DNA of 10,077 bases. Source: Desulfobacteraceae bacterium (lineage in GTDB: Bacteria > Desulfobacterota > Desulfobacteria > Desulfobacterales > Desulfobacteraceae). The translations under genes and the position numbers were made by a program. Positions 1 to 6,048 of the stretch are shown one piece after another. The notes below the pieces were generated by a model that worked only from the letters and a program-made list of their open reading frames with translations, was not told the DNA's origin and did not search any database. Positions within the stretch are counted from its first letter, which is position 1; the number at the start of each line of letters is the position of its first letter. The DNA is taken from positions 1 to 10,077 of the forward strand of contig WFQS01000168.1 of assembly GCA_015486915.1 (NCBI GenBank). Direction: 5' to 3'.

Positions 1-1591
1 AGGATTTCAGGCTGGGTTTTCCCTCGGTGATGGTTCCTGTTTTATCAATAATAAGCGTGTCAACCTTGCTCATTTCTTCGAGGGCACTGGCATCTTTAAC
101 GAGTACGCCCGATTGTGCCCCGCGTCCGGTTCCCACCATAATCGACATGGGTGTAGCAAGGCCCAGTGCACAGGGACAGGCAATGACCAATACCGAAATG
201 GCATTGACGAAAGCATAAACCAAGGCCGGTTCAGGTCCTACAAAATACCATACTACAAAAGTGATAATGGAAATAGAAACCACGATTTGAACGAAATATT
301 TTGCTACCACATCGGCCAGTTTCTGAATAGGTGCACGCGAGCGGCTGGCTTCGTTCACCATGTGTATGATTTGTGACAAAAGCGTGTCGGAACCCACCTT
401 TTTAGCTTTCATCTTGAAAGTTGTATTCCCGTTGATGGTCCCTCCGGTTACTTTACTATTCACCTCTTTTTCTGCCGGAATAGGCTCTCCGGTAATCATA
501 CTTTCATCAATCACGGCATGACCCTCGGCGATGGTTCCGTCCACGGGGATTTTTTCTCCGGGCCGTATCTGCAATAGATCACCCACAACAACCTCTTCAA
601 CCGGAATTTCCTGTTCCACACCCTTACGGATGACCCTTGCTACCGGAGGGACAAGGTTTAGCAACGCTTTAATCGCCGAATTGGTTTTGCTGTGTGCCCT
701 TAGCTCGAGTACCTGGCCCAACAAGACCAGGGTAAGAATAACGGCTGCGGCTTCAAAATAAAGGTGTACATATCCTTGAGCATCTTTAAACTGTATCGGG
801 AAAATTTCAGGAAAAAGCATGCCCAGTACGCTAAAAATATAGGCAGCTCCAACACCGAGCGAAATCAATGTCCACATATTGGGCGACCATCGCCGTACAG
901 AGTTCCATCCCCGTATAAAAAATTCTCCGCTGGAATAAAAAATGACCGGTGTTGCCAAAATAAATTCCGTCCATCGCCAAAAATTCTCCGGTGCTACTTT
1001 ATCCAAATTCAACCACGGAATATAACCGGACATGGCAATGACAAAAACAGGAAGCGACAACGCCAGCGCAATCCAAAAACGTTTGGCCATGCTCAGATAA
1101 GCTTTTTCCTCCTCACTTTTATCTACCCCTTTTTCCGGTACCAGGTCCATTCCGCATTTGGGACAGGCCCCCGGTTTGTCACTTTTCACTTCAGGATGCA
1201 TGGGGCACGAATAAACGGCTCCTTTTTTTGAAGCAACATTAACCTCTTGTATGAGGTGCATACCGCAAACAGGACAGTCGCCGGGATGGTCATAGGTTTT
1301 GTCACCTTCGCAGCGCATGGGGCAGTAATAGATTTCGCCCGTTTTTGCCTGTTTATGCTTCTCGGGTGTGAATATCGGTTTATGTCCATCTTCTGTTTCG
1401 TGATGATGATGTTTATGCATATCGTGAGCAGATTGGGCCGAGCCGTCCTGCGGTACCAAATGCATGCCACATACCGGACAATCACCGGGGTGGTCATAGG
1501 TTTTGTCACCTTCGCAGTGCATGGGGCAGTAATAACTTACCTCTGAACCTGCATGAATAGTCTTATCTGTTTTATCCTGATTATTTTTCAT
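1..1591 (-). CDS. copA: Copper-type P1B ATPase (CopA-like), C-terminus cut off by the window edge
   Basis: Inner-membrane pump expected to export Cu(I) (or Ag(I)) using ATP. The first 530 residues are present. The start is ATG at 1591, preceded by an out-of-frame ATGAAATGA. There is no classical HMA domain at the N-terminus. Instead there are three short Cys-rich heavy-metal-binding domains (HMBD, YHS-like): C22/C26/C38/C41, C90/C94/C106/C109 and C129/C143/C146, each ending in CGM. A His cluster (H61-H64) separates the first two. Membrane helices follow from about 172. The actuator TGEP is at 367-370, the membrane metal site CPC at 472-474 (CPCALGLATP), and the phosphorylated Asp is D516 in DKTGT. 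The nucleotide-binding domain lies mostly outside the window. CPC with HMBDs is typical of Cu(I) pumps; metal choice is inferred. It starts 51 nt after the SHOCT gene and is probably its operon partner. Confidence 0.95.
   Translation of the reverse strand, partial: MKNNQDKTDKTIHAGSEVSYYCPMHCEGDKTYDHPGDCPVCGMHLVPQDGSAQSAHDMHKHHHHETEDGHKPIFTPEKHKQAKTGEIYYCPMRCEGDKTYDHPGDCPVCGMHLIQEVNVASKKGAVYSCPMHPEVKSDKPGACPKCGMDLVPEKGVDKSEEEKAYLSMAKRFWIALALSLPVFVIAMSGYIPWLNLDKVAPENFWRWTEFILATPVIFYSSGEFFIRGWNSVRRWSPNMWTLISLGVGAAYIFSVLGMLFPEIFPIQFKDAQGYVHLYFEAAAVILTLVLLGQVLELRAHSKTNSAIKALLNLVPPVARVIRKGVEQEIPVEEVVVGDLLQIRPGEKIPVDGTIAEGHAVIDESMITGEPIPAEKEVNSKVTGGTINGNTTFKMKAKKVGSDTLLSQIIHMVNEASRSRAPIQKLADVVAKYFVQIVVSISIITFVVWYFVGPEPALVYAFVNAISVLVIACPCALGLATPMSIMVGTGRGAQSGVLVKDASALEEMSKVDTLIIDKTGTITEGKPSLKS
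1258..1534 (-). repeat. In-gene duplication encoding HMBD1 and HMBD2 of CopA
   Basis: Positions 1258-1330 and 1462-1534 are the same 73-nt unit, offset by exactly 204 nt (68 codons), with 65 of 73 bases matching and an unbroken 27-nt identity (1287-1313 and 1491-1517). They encode nearly identical metal-binding domains sharing the core CEGDKTYDHPGDCPVCGMHL. The third domain (from about residue 127) has the more usual CPMHPEV form and is clearly diverged. This indicates a fairly recent internal duplication or gene conversion. Confidence 0.85.
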
Positions 1592-1642
1592 TTCATCTGT
1601 TTTATTTCCTAAGCAATTATGATTTTGAATAGATCGAAACCT

Positions 1643-1879
1643 TTAAAGCAAGTCTTTCGATATAGTGTCAAATTCTTCCTTGCTGATTTCACCTTTGGCA
1701 TATCTTTTTTTAAGAATATCCAAAGGGCTTTCCGAAGCCCGAAAGGATTGGGGAAATTGATTGTTCCGGTTTCTGTCAATAACGCTATAGAGAAGCCAGA
1801 TAAACAAACCCATCATTATCAGGCCGCCAATCCACCAAAATCCCATTCCCCATCCGGACATGTTTCCAAAGTGCATCAT
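1643..1879 (-). CDS. Small SHOCT-domain membrane protein
   Basis: A 78-residue protein with one membrane helix (about residues 13-32, rich in G, I, L, M and W) and a C-terminal SHOCT-type segment (about 53-76, key motif ILKKRYAKGEISKEEF). The N-terminus before the helix is rich in Met, Gly and Trp. SHOCT is a short helical domain of unclear biochemical function, often found at the end of membrane proteins and in small proteins. This one lies between DUF3347 (47 nt upstream) and CopA (51 nt downstream), so an accessory role in copper handling is likely but unproven. There are two adjacent ATG codons (1879 and 1876); the first is used here. A diverged paralogue lies at the right edge of the window. 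Confidence 0.85.
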   Translation of the reverse strand: MMHFGNMSGWGMGFWWIGGLIMMGLFIWLLYSVIDRNRNNQFPQSFRASESPLDILKKRYAKGEISKEEFDTISKDLL

Positions 1880-1926
1880 GATATTTGTTTTTTATGGTTG
1901 TTAACAATACATTGAATTAATCTGTT

Positions 1927-2529
1927 TTATTCAATGGTAATTTTTTGTCGGATATTTCCACATTTCACCATTTTATTGCCAAGATACGGATTCTTAACCG
2001 TTTCCGACGAACTCAGCCACGTAGCCCCTTCCGGATTGTTATACATCGGGCAATAGATCTGATATAAATTACGGTCGGAACCGGTAATGGCAATCAAATC
2101 GTTCAGGTCGGTACTCAGGGTTTCAAAGTGTTCCCTTTGATGTTCAATGTTTCCATTGTTTTTCGAGATATGCTCAGCATGTTCACCGGCATCCTCAATA
2201 ATATCAGTCAATTCTTTTTGCTGTGCTTTCAATTGTTTTGAGACGTCGAATTTTGTAAAAGCATCAAACAATAGTTTCCCGTAATCGGCTGCTTTCCCGC
2301 TGTTATCAGCTACGAGTGCATCTTTTAATGCCAGATAGTTCGTAATAATAGCAGTTACCGCTTCGGAACGTTCAACCTTAACAGGAGAAAGTACTGCGGA
2401 TTTATCGGTCATCTTTGATTGCATTTTGGAACGAGCATTTTCAGCGTGGTTCATTTTAGCATGTTCGTGTTGAGCAAAAGCTCCCCCGCTTATGAAAGCG
2501 AGGCTAAGTAAAATCAGTATTTTTTTCAT
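1927..2529 (-). CDS. Exported DUF3347-domain protein, probable periplasmic metal binder
   Basis: A 200-residue protein with a clear signal peptide (MKKILILLSLAFISGGAFAQ, cleavage after about residue 19). A His/Met-containing stretch follows (HEHAKMNHAE). A helical DUF3347 region covers about 50-150, and the conserved C-terminal motif has C160 in YCPM, then WLS, NPYLG and C190 in KCG. This ending is shared by DUF3347 proteins and by C-terminal extensions of some CusB-like efflux adaptors, where a metal-binding role is suspected. The ATG at 2529 was chosen because the next possible upstream start is TTG at 2562 and would place 11 polar residues before the signal peptide. It is probably the first gene of a unit with SHOCT and CopA, with a candidate promoter at 2560-2567. 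Confidence 0.88.
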   Translation of the reverse strand: MKKILILLSLAFISGGAFAQHEHAKMNHAENARSKMQSKMTDKSAVLSPVKVERSEAVTAIITNYLALKDALVADNSGKAADYGKLLFDAFTKFDVSKQLKAQQKELTDIIEDAGEHAEHISKNNGNIEHQREHFETLSTDLNDLIAITGSDRNLYQIYCPMYNNPEGATWLSSSETVKNPYLGNKMVKCGNIRQKITIE

Positions 2530-2559
2530 GTCAATATTTTTTAATGATTTATTGTTCGA

Positions 2560-2567
2560 CAAAGATA
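2560..2567 (-). promoter_or_regulatory. Candidate Bacteroidota -7 promoter box for the DUF3347-SHOCT-copA unit
   Basis: On the minus strand the sequence reads TATCTTTG, matching the Bacteroidota -7 consensus TAnnTTTG, 30 nt before the ATG at 2529. No TTTG is seen at the usual -33 distance. A promoter lacking -33 could depend on an activator, and an AraC-type gene ends just upstream. Transcription start not shown; motif match only. Confidence 0.45.
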
Positions 2568-2636
2568 TAAGCTACACGTGCCTCGGACGTTACATAATTC
2601 CGTAATAGTTTTATATAATTTTCAGTTGTTTAAAGA

Positions 2637-3188
2637 TTATTCTTTGCTTTTAGCTTTTGCCTGCAACGATTTAAAAGAAGTAGGGGTGAATCCGGTTACT
2701 TTTTTAAACTGACCCGACAAGTGTGCCAGGCTACTGTAGCCCATGTCGAAAGCAATTTCACTGAGTGTTTTTTTATCATAAATTAGCAACTTTTTAACCC
2801 GTTCGATTTTCAGGTTGATCAAATACTTTTCAATTGTATATCCTTCGACGGATGAAAATAACGTGCTTAAGGAGTTGTATTCTTTGTGCATAAAATCAGA
2901 CAGGTAATCTGAAAAATTTACTGTGATTTCCTCGGAATGTTCATACACATATTTCATGGCAATCTCTTTAATCTGGTCAATCAACCGGCTATTTGCATTG
3001 CCAATGATTTCGAATCCCACCTCATTTAGGCTGGTTTCAATTGAATCGAGTTTGTCGGAAGGAACAGGTTTGTTTACGGTAACCTCTCCGAGTATTACCT
3101 TCATTTCACGGAATCCGGCATCATTGAATATTTTTGTAACGGCTGTGATACACCGGTCACAGACCATGTTTTTGACGTATATTTTCAT
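2637..3188 (-). CDS. AraC-family regulator with N-terminal HMA-like metal-binding domain (copy 1)
   Basis: A 183-residue protein. Residues 1-65 resemble a heavy-metal-associated ferredoxin-like fold, with the ligand motif MVCDRC (M8, C10, C13; MxCxxC). Residues about 85-178 form an AraC-type DNA-binding domain with two helix-turn-helix units. The second contains LSEIAFDMGYSSLAHLSGQF followed by KKVTGFTP, the classical AraC signature region. No signal peptide or membrane helix is seen, so it is expected in the cytoplasm. The likely role is a one-component metal sensor in which Cu(I) bound by CxxC changes DNA binding; the metal is inferred from the neighbouring CopA. Its ATG overlaps the stop of the NADH dehydrogenase gene (ATGA, 4 nt), which suggests coupled translation. 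A paralogue of the same architecture is at 5189-5806. Confidence 0.9.
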   Translation of the reverse strand: MKIYVKNMVCDRCITAVTKIFNDAGFREMKVILGEVTVNKPVPSDKLDSIETSLNEVGFEIIGNANSRLIDQIKEIAMKYVYEHSEEITVNFSDYLSDFMHKEYNSLSTLFSSVEGYTIEKYLINLKIERVKKLLIYDKKTLSEIAFDMGYSSLAHLSGQFKKVTGFTPTSFKSLQAKAKSKE

Positions 3189-4519
3189 TGTACTGATTTT
3201 TTCAACGACGTGAATGAGCTATTCCGAATAATTACACGGTCGCCCTTATCATAAGTAAAATAGTTCCACATCCAGTTGAGTCCTACCAATACTTTGTTTC
3301 TCACACCCATGATACTCATCAGGTGAACAAACGACCAGAGGAACCATGCCGTAAAGCCCCAAACCGAAACATCTTTGATAGAAGCCACCGCTTTCTTTTT
3401 TCCGATCGTGGCCATGGTTCCCTTGTCGGTATATTTAAACTTTCGCAACGGTTTATTTTTAATGGACGACAACATATTGGCAGCAAGGTTTTTCCCTTGT
3501 TGTATGGCAACCTGAGCAACCATAGGATGTCCGTTCGGGTATCCGTCAGTCTTCATAAAAGCAATGTCGCCAATGGCAAAAACACGGTTTAATCCCTCAA
3601 CCTTATTATACTCATCAACAACGATCCTTTGCTTTTTCGAAATTCTCTCTTTCCCTATGCCAGATAGTATTTCCCCTTTAACACCGGCCGTCCAGATAAG
3701 GGCTGACACGTTTAACGTTTCACCGTCTGCAAACTCCACCTTGTCGGGACTGTAATTTTTGACAATTGTATTTAACCTGATATCCACCCCCATCTTTTTC
3801 AGGTAGTGATATGTTTTTTCAGATAGCTTTGCCGGCATTGATTGCAATAAACGATCAGATCCTTCAACTAAAATAATCTTCACATGTGTTAATTCCAACT
3901 CAGGATAATCCATCGGGAGTACATACCTTTTAAACTCGGATAGTGCGCCGGCCATTTCTACCCCTGCTGCTCCTCCACCAACAATCATCACACTGCTTAA
4001 TGACGTCTTGTCCCGCCCAATGCATCTGAGCACGGCCTCCTCAAGGTTCTGAAGTAAAAGGTTTCGTATATCAAGGGCTTGTGTTATTGATTTCAATCCG
4101 ATCCCGAATTTTTCAATGTCTTTATTTCCAAAATAGTCGGTTTTGCTACCCGTGGCTATGACTAAAAAATCGTAAGAAATATCACCAATGGAAGTGCTTA
4201 TGGTTTTACTCTCCGGATCCACCTTTGTAACCTCAGCCATCCGGTAAATTATATTTTTATATTTTCTGAACATTTTACGGTATGGAAAAATAATACTGTC
4301 GGGTTCAATGCCACTTGTTGCAACCTGATAAAGCAGGGGCACAAACTGATGGAAATTGTTTTTATCAAATAAAACAATCTGAACAGGTCTATTTTTCATT
4401 ACTTTTATGAGGTTTATTCCGGCAAACCCTCCTCCCACAACAACTACCCGGGGGAGTTCGGAAGCAGGGACACAGACAAGCCCCTTTTCAAAACAGTTGA
4501 ATTTTTTACAGTCTCTCAT
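3185..4519 (-). CDS. ndh: Type II NADH dehydrogenase (NDH-2-like FAD/NAD(P) oxidoreductase)
   Basis: A 444-residue flavoprotein expected to pass electrons from NADH to quinone at the inner membrane without pumping protons. Visible motifs are the FAD-binding VVVGGGFAG (29-34 for the glycine motif), ATGS near 122-125, the NADH-binding IVGGGAAG (181-186), FAIGD (314-318) contacting FAD, and the quinone-site AQVAIQQG (335-342). The C-terminal segment about 383-420 is aromatic and hydrophobic, as in the membrane-binding end of NDH-2. The start is ATG at 4519; a TTG at 4534 is also in frame but less likely. An unusual point is three cysteines (C4, C9, C16) in a short extension before the FAD fold. 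It overlaps the HMA-AraC gene by 4 nt, tying it to metal regulation. E. coli NDH-2 is reported to reduce Cu(II), so a cupric-reductase side role is possible. Confidence 0.92.
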   Translation of the reverse strand: MRDCKKFNCFEKGLVCVPASELPRVVVVGGGFAGINLIKVMKNRPVQIVLFDKNNFHQFVPLLYQVATSGIEPDSIIFPYRKMFRKYKNIIYRMAEVTKVDPESKTISTSIGDISYDFLVIATGSKTDYFGNKDIEKFGIGLKSITQALDIRNLLLQNLEEAVLRCIGRDKTSLSSVMIVGGGAAGVEMAGALSEFKRYVLPMDYPELELTHVKIILVEGSDRLLQSMPAKLSEKTYHYLKKMGVDIRLNTIVKNYSPDKVEFADGETLNVSALIWTAGVKGEILSGIGKERISKKQRIVVDEYNKVEGLNRVFAIGDIAFMKTDGYPNGHPMVAQVAIQQGKNLAANMLSSIKNKPLRKFKYTDKGTMATIGKKKAVASIKDVSVWGFTAWFLWSFVHLMSIMGVRNKVLVGLNWMWNYFTYDKGDRVIIRNSSFTSLKKSVQ

Positions 4520-4531
4520 TTTTATTTTCTT

Positions 4532-4539
4532 CAAAGTTA
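4532..4539 (-). promoter_or_regulatory. Weak candidate -7 promoter box before ndh
   Basis: The minus strand reads TAACTTTG, matching TAnnTTTG. It sits only 12 nt before the ATG at 4519, so the mRNA would have a very short leader. A TTG lies about 15 nt further upstream (around 4555-4557), closer than the usual -33 spacing. Motif match only, and the position makes it doubtful. Confidence 0.25.
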
Positions 4540-4770
4540 AATAATTAGTACTTACAAGATTATTACTAACCTTTTTTAAAAAAAAGTCTTGCAGTCCGTT
4601 AATGGATACCTTCTATTTAGTAAGCTATTTTTTTGTGCTTTTTTTGTCAGGTAAACTGATAACCGAAATGGAACAGCACCTGACGATATCCCTATAAGGA
4701 AACCGCTCTTTTTTAATTGTGAATGTGTAACAGAAAAAGAGGGGAAAGGTATCAAACGGATTTGATCGGC
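4540..4770. other. Intergenic spacer between ndh and the HYC_CC_PP gene
   Basis: A 231-nt AT-rich spacer between two minus-strand genes. It holds runs of A and T (around 4571-4585 and 4626-4648) and a short inverted repeat at 4751-4766. On the plus strand a 31-codon open frame (4602-4697, starting MDTFYLVSYFF) encodes a hydrophobic peptide but lacks supporting evidence. No other gene or RNA is recognised. The spacer probably holds the end of the upstream transcript and the control region of ndh. Confidence 0.4.
4751..4766 (-). terminator. Possible weak terminator hairpin after the HYC_CC_PP gene
   Basis: ATCAAA-CGGA-TTTGAT is a perfect 6-bp inverted repeat with a 4-nt loop, 4 nt past the stop codon at 4771. 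On the minus strand it is followed by a pyrimidine-rich run (ACCTTTCCCCTCTTTTTC) rather than a clean T tract. The stem is short and AT-rich, so it may be only an mRNA end stabiliser. Confidence 0.25.
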
Positions 4771-5148
4771 CTATAAAAGGTAAACTTGTATTTTTGAAAG
4801 AAATAAATGTATTCCGGGCGGAGGGGTGATGTCTGATAAAACATCGGGGTGTGTGGTTTCGCGAGGATATTCGTTTATCAGCATTGCGAGTGCTGTTCCG
4901 AATAGGTCCTGTTCAACGATTTTTGTTTTATCAACAGAAGGTTTCGTGAAATCATCTTTAATAAGTATGGTGTCTTTTTCAGGATTACAGCAATGGTTAA
5001 ATTGGCTATCAAAACATTGTTTTGCAGACGAATCATTAGAACATGACATCTGTATATTACAATTGCAGAGATGCCCTGACATACCGAAGCCGGCTGTTGT
5101 CAGCATCAATAAAGCCGCAAACATAATATACCCAAGTTTTTTCAACAT
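4771..5148 (-). CDS. HYC_CC_PP-family small exported Cys-rich protein
   Basis: A 125-residue protein with an N-terminal hydrophobic segment (about 5-22) that looks like a signal peptide. A Cys-rich region follows with HLCNC (about 26-30), MSC, KQC and NHCC (about 52-55), and a C-terminal PPPG near 109-112. The order H-x-C, CC, PP matches the small Bacteroidota family named HYC_CC_PP, although this copy has HLC rather than HYC. The family's function is not established. Seven cysteines outside the cytoplasm within a copper island suggest metal binding. It starts 40 nt after the second HMA-AraC gene and probably shares its transcript, with a possible extra promoter at 5167-5174. The family call rests on motif order only. 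Confidence 0.75.
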   Translation of the reverse strand: MLKKLGYIMFAALLMLTTAGFGMSGHLCNCNIQMSCSNDSSAKQCFDSQFNHCCNPEKDTILIKDDFTKPSVDKTKIVEQDLFGTALAMLINEYPRETTHPDVLSDITPPPGIHLFLSKIQVYLL

Positions 5149-5166
5149 AACTTCTGTTTATCGTGG

Positions 5167-5174
5167 CAAAGCTA
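5167..5174 (-). promoter_or_regulatory. Candidate -7 promoter box before the HYC_CC_PP gene
   Basis: The minus strand reads TAGCTTTG (TAnnTTTG), 18 nt upstream of the ATG at 5148 and inside the 40-nt gap after the regulator gene. No -33 TTTG is visible at normal spacing. It may give the small exported protein its own, activator-dependent promoter. Confidence 0.35.
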
Positions 5175-5188
5175 CATGAGATAAATGA

Positions 5189-5806
5189 CTATTTGTTATA
5201 AAATTTTGAGATAGATTTACATTTTTTTGCTTTCAGAACTTTTTTCGACGAGATGCGCTTATTTTTCTGGATTTCTTTAAAATGTAACGGAGTCAGTCCG
5301 GTAATTTTTTTAAATTGATTCGACATCTTCCGGACACTACCATAGCCCAACTGAACCGCAACTTCTGCCAATGATAATTCTTCATACACCAAAAGCTCTT
5401 TTGCCCTTTCAATTTTTTGCAGGGTTATAAATTTTTCAATTGTTATTCCTTCCATAGAAGAAAATAAATGACTCAGGTAAGAACACTCACATCCTAATTT
5501 GCGTGACAAATATTCGGGACATATCATGTTTTCAGATATTTTCTCTCCGCTATAAATCTCTTTAATAATTTCTGTTTTAACCTTTTCTATGATCTGACTT
5601 TTTCTCTCATCGATCAGTTCAAATCCGATAGCCGCAAGTGCGCCATTAATCACATTGCGATCGTGATGATCAATTGTCGAAACCAATTCTACTTTACCCG
5701 GTTCAATAGATTGAACCTCAAACCCGAGCTTTGACAATTCTTCCGTCACAACCATAATACAATGATTGCAACACATGTTTTTAATATACAATGCTATATT
5801 TGGCAT
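5189..5806 (-). CDS. AraC-family regulator with N-terminal HMA-like metal-binding domain (copy 2)
   Basis: A 205-residue protein with the same design as the regulator at 2637-3188. An HMA-like domain (about 1-68) carries MCCNHC (M11, C13, C16, with an extra C12). A short linker and an AraC-type DNA-binding domain (about 90-183) follow, with LSHLFSSMEGITIEKFI in the first HTH region and LAEVAVQLGYGSVRKMSNQF in the second. It differs from copy 1 in additional cysteines (ICPEY and GCEC, about 95-110) and a strongly basic tail (about 184-205). A cytoplasmic metal-responsive activator is the likely role; no direct evidence for the metal. It is transcribed away from the RIC gene and heads a unit with the HYC_CC_PP gene. 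Sequence divergence from copy 1 suggests an old duplication with different targets or metals. Confidence 0.9.
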   Translation of the reverse strand: MPNIALYIKNMCCNHCIMVVTEELSKLGFEVQSIEPGKVELVSTIDHHDRNVINGALAAIGFELIDERKSQIIEKVKTEIIKEIYSGEKISENMICPEYLSRKLGCECSYLSHLFSSMEGITIEKFITLQKIERAKELLVYEELSLAEVAVQLGYGSVRKMSNQFKKITGLTPLHFKEIQKNKRISSKKVLKAKKCKSISKFYNK

Positions 5807-5845
5807 GTTTTCCTTTTAAATCGTTTATTGTCTTCAACCTATTGG

Positions 5846-5853
5846 CAAAAGTA
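5846..5853 (-). promoter_or_regulatory. Candidate -7 promoter box for the second HMA-AraC gene
   Basis: The minus strand reads TACTTTTG, matching TAnnTTTG, 39 nt before the ATG at 5806. A TTTG (5867-5870 on the minus strand) lies upstream but only 13 nt away, closer than the normal -33 spacing. Motif match only. Confidence 0.4.
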
Positions 5854-5923
5854 AGTTCAGGTGGTACAAAAACTATTATACAATTTAGTAAAATACTTAT
5901 ATTTTTTTGAGCTTATTTTCCGT

Positions 5924-5934
5924 CCGCCAGGCGG
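5924..5934. repeat. Short GC-rich palindrome in the divergent intergenic region
   Basis: CCGCC-A-GGCGG is a perfect 5-bp inverted repeat with a single central base, standing out as GC-rich in an AT-rich spacer and loosely flanked by TTATT and AATAA. It could be a regulator site, an insulator hairpin between divergent promoters, or a copy of a short dispersed genomic repeat. No function can be assigned. Confidence 0.4.
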
Positions 5935-5960
5935 GAATAAATTTTATTATCGAAAGAAGA

Positions 5961-5984
5961 ATAAAAGACCTTTTACTCTTTTAT
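5961..5984. promoter_or_regulatory. Inverted repeat, candidate operator for the RIC gene
   Basis: ATAAAAGA (5961-5968) and TCTTTTAT (5977-5984) form a perfect 8-bp inverted repeat separated by 8 nt. It ends 14 nt before the predicted -7 box at 5999, so it covers the region where a regulator could act on the promoter. It does not resemble the classic FNR half site TTGAT. AT-rich inverted repeats arise easily by chance, so this is tentative. Confidence 0.35.
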
Positions 5985-5998
5985 CTAAAATAATTGCT

Positions 5999-6006
5999 TA
6001 TTTTTG
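5999..6006 (+). promoter_or_regulatory. Candidate -7 promoter box for the RIC gene
   Basis: TATTTTTG matches the Bacteroidota consensus TAnnTTTG and lies 42 nt before the ATG at 6049, giving a leader of roughly 35 nt. The -33 TTTG is not evident. An inverted repeat lies just upstream. Confidence 0.45.
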
Positions 6007-6048
6007 CCATGTGAAAGAATTATTATCAACCCCTTAAAATAAGCAGAA

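Noticed and set aside
764..1546. Several open frames of about 100-155 codons on both strands over the copA region (764-1231, 1186-1509, 1247-1546)
   Set aside because: They lie in other frames of a clearly recognisable P1B ATPase and show no domain features; their repeated look comes from the duplicated HMBD units.
2530..2562. TTG start at 2562 for the DUF3347 gene
   Set aside because: It would put extra polar residues before a well-formed signal peptide. ATG at 2529 gives a normal MKK start.
4602..4697. Plus-strand 31-codon open frame encoding a hydrophobic peptide (MDTFYLVSYFFVLFLSGK...)
   Set aside because: It could be a small membrane peptide, but it lies antisense in an AT-rich spacer with no promoter, leader or homology evidence. 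Short hydrophobic frames are common in such sequence.
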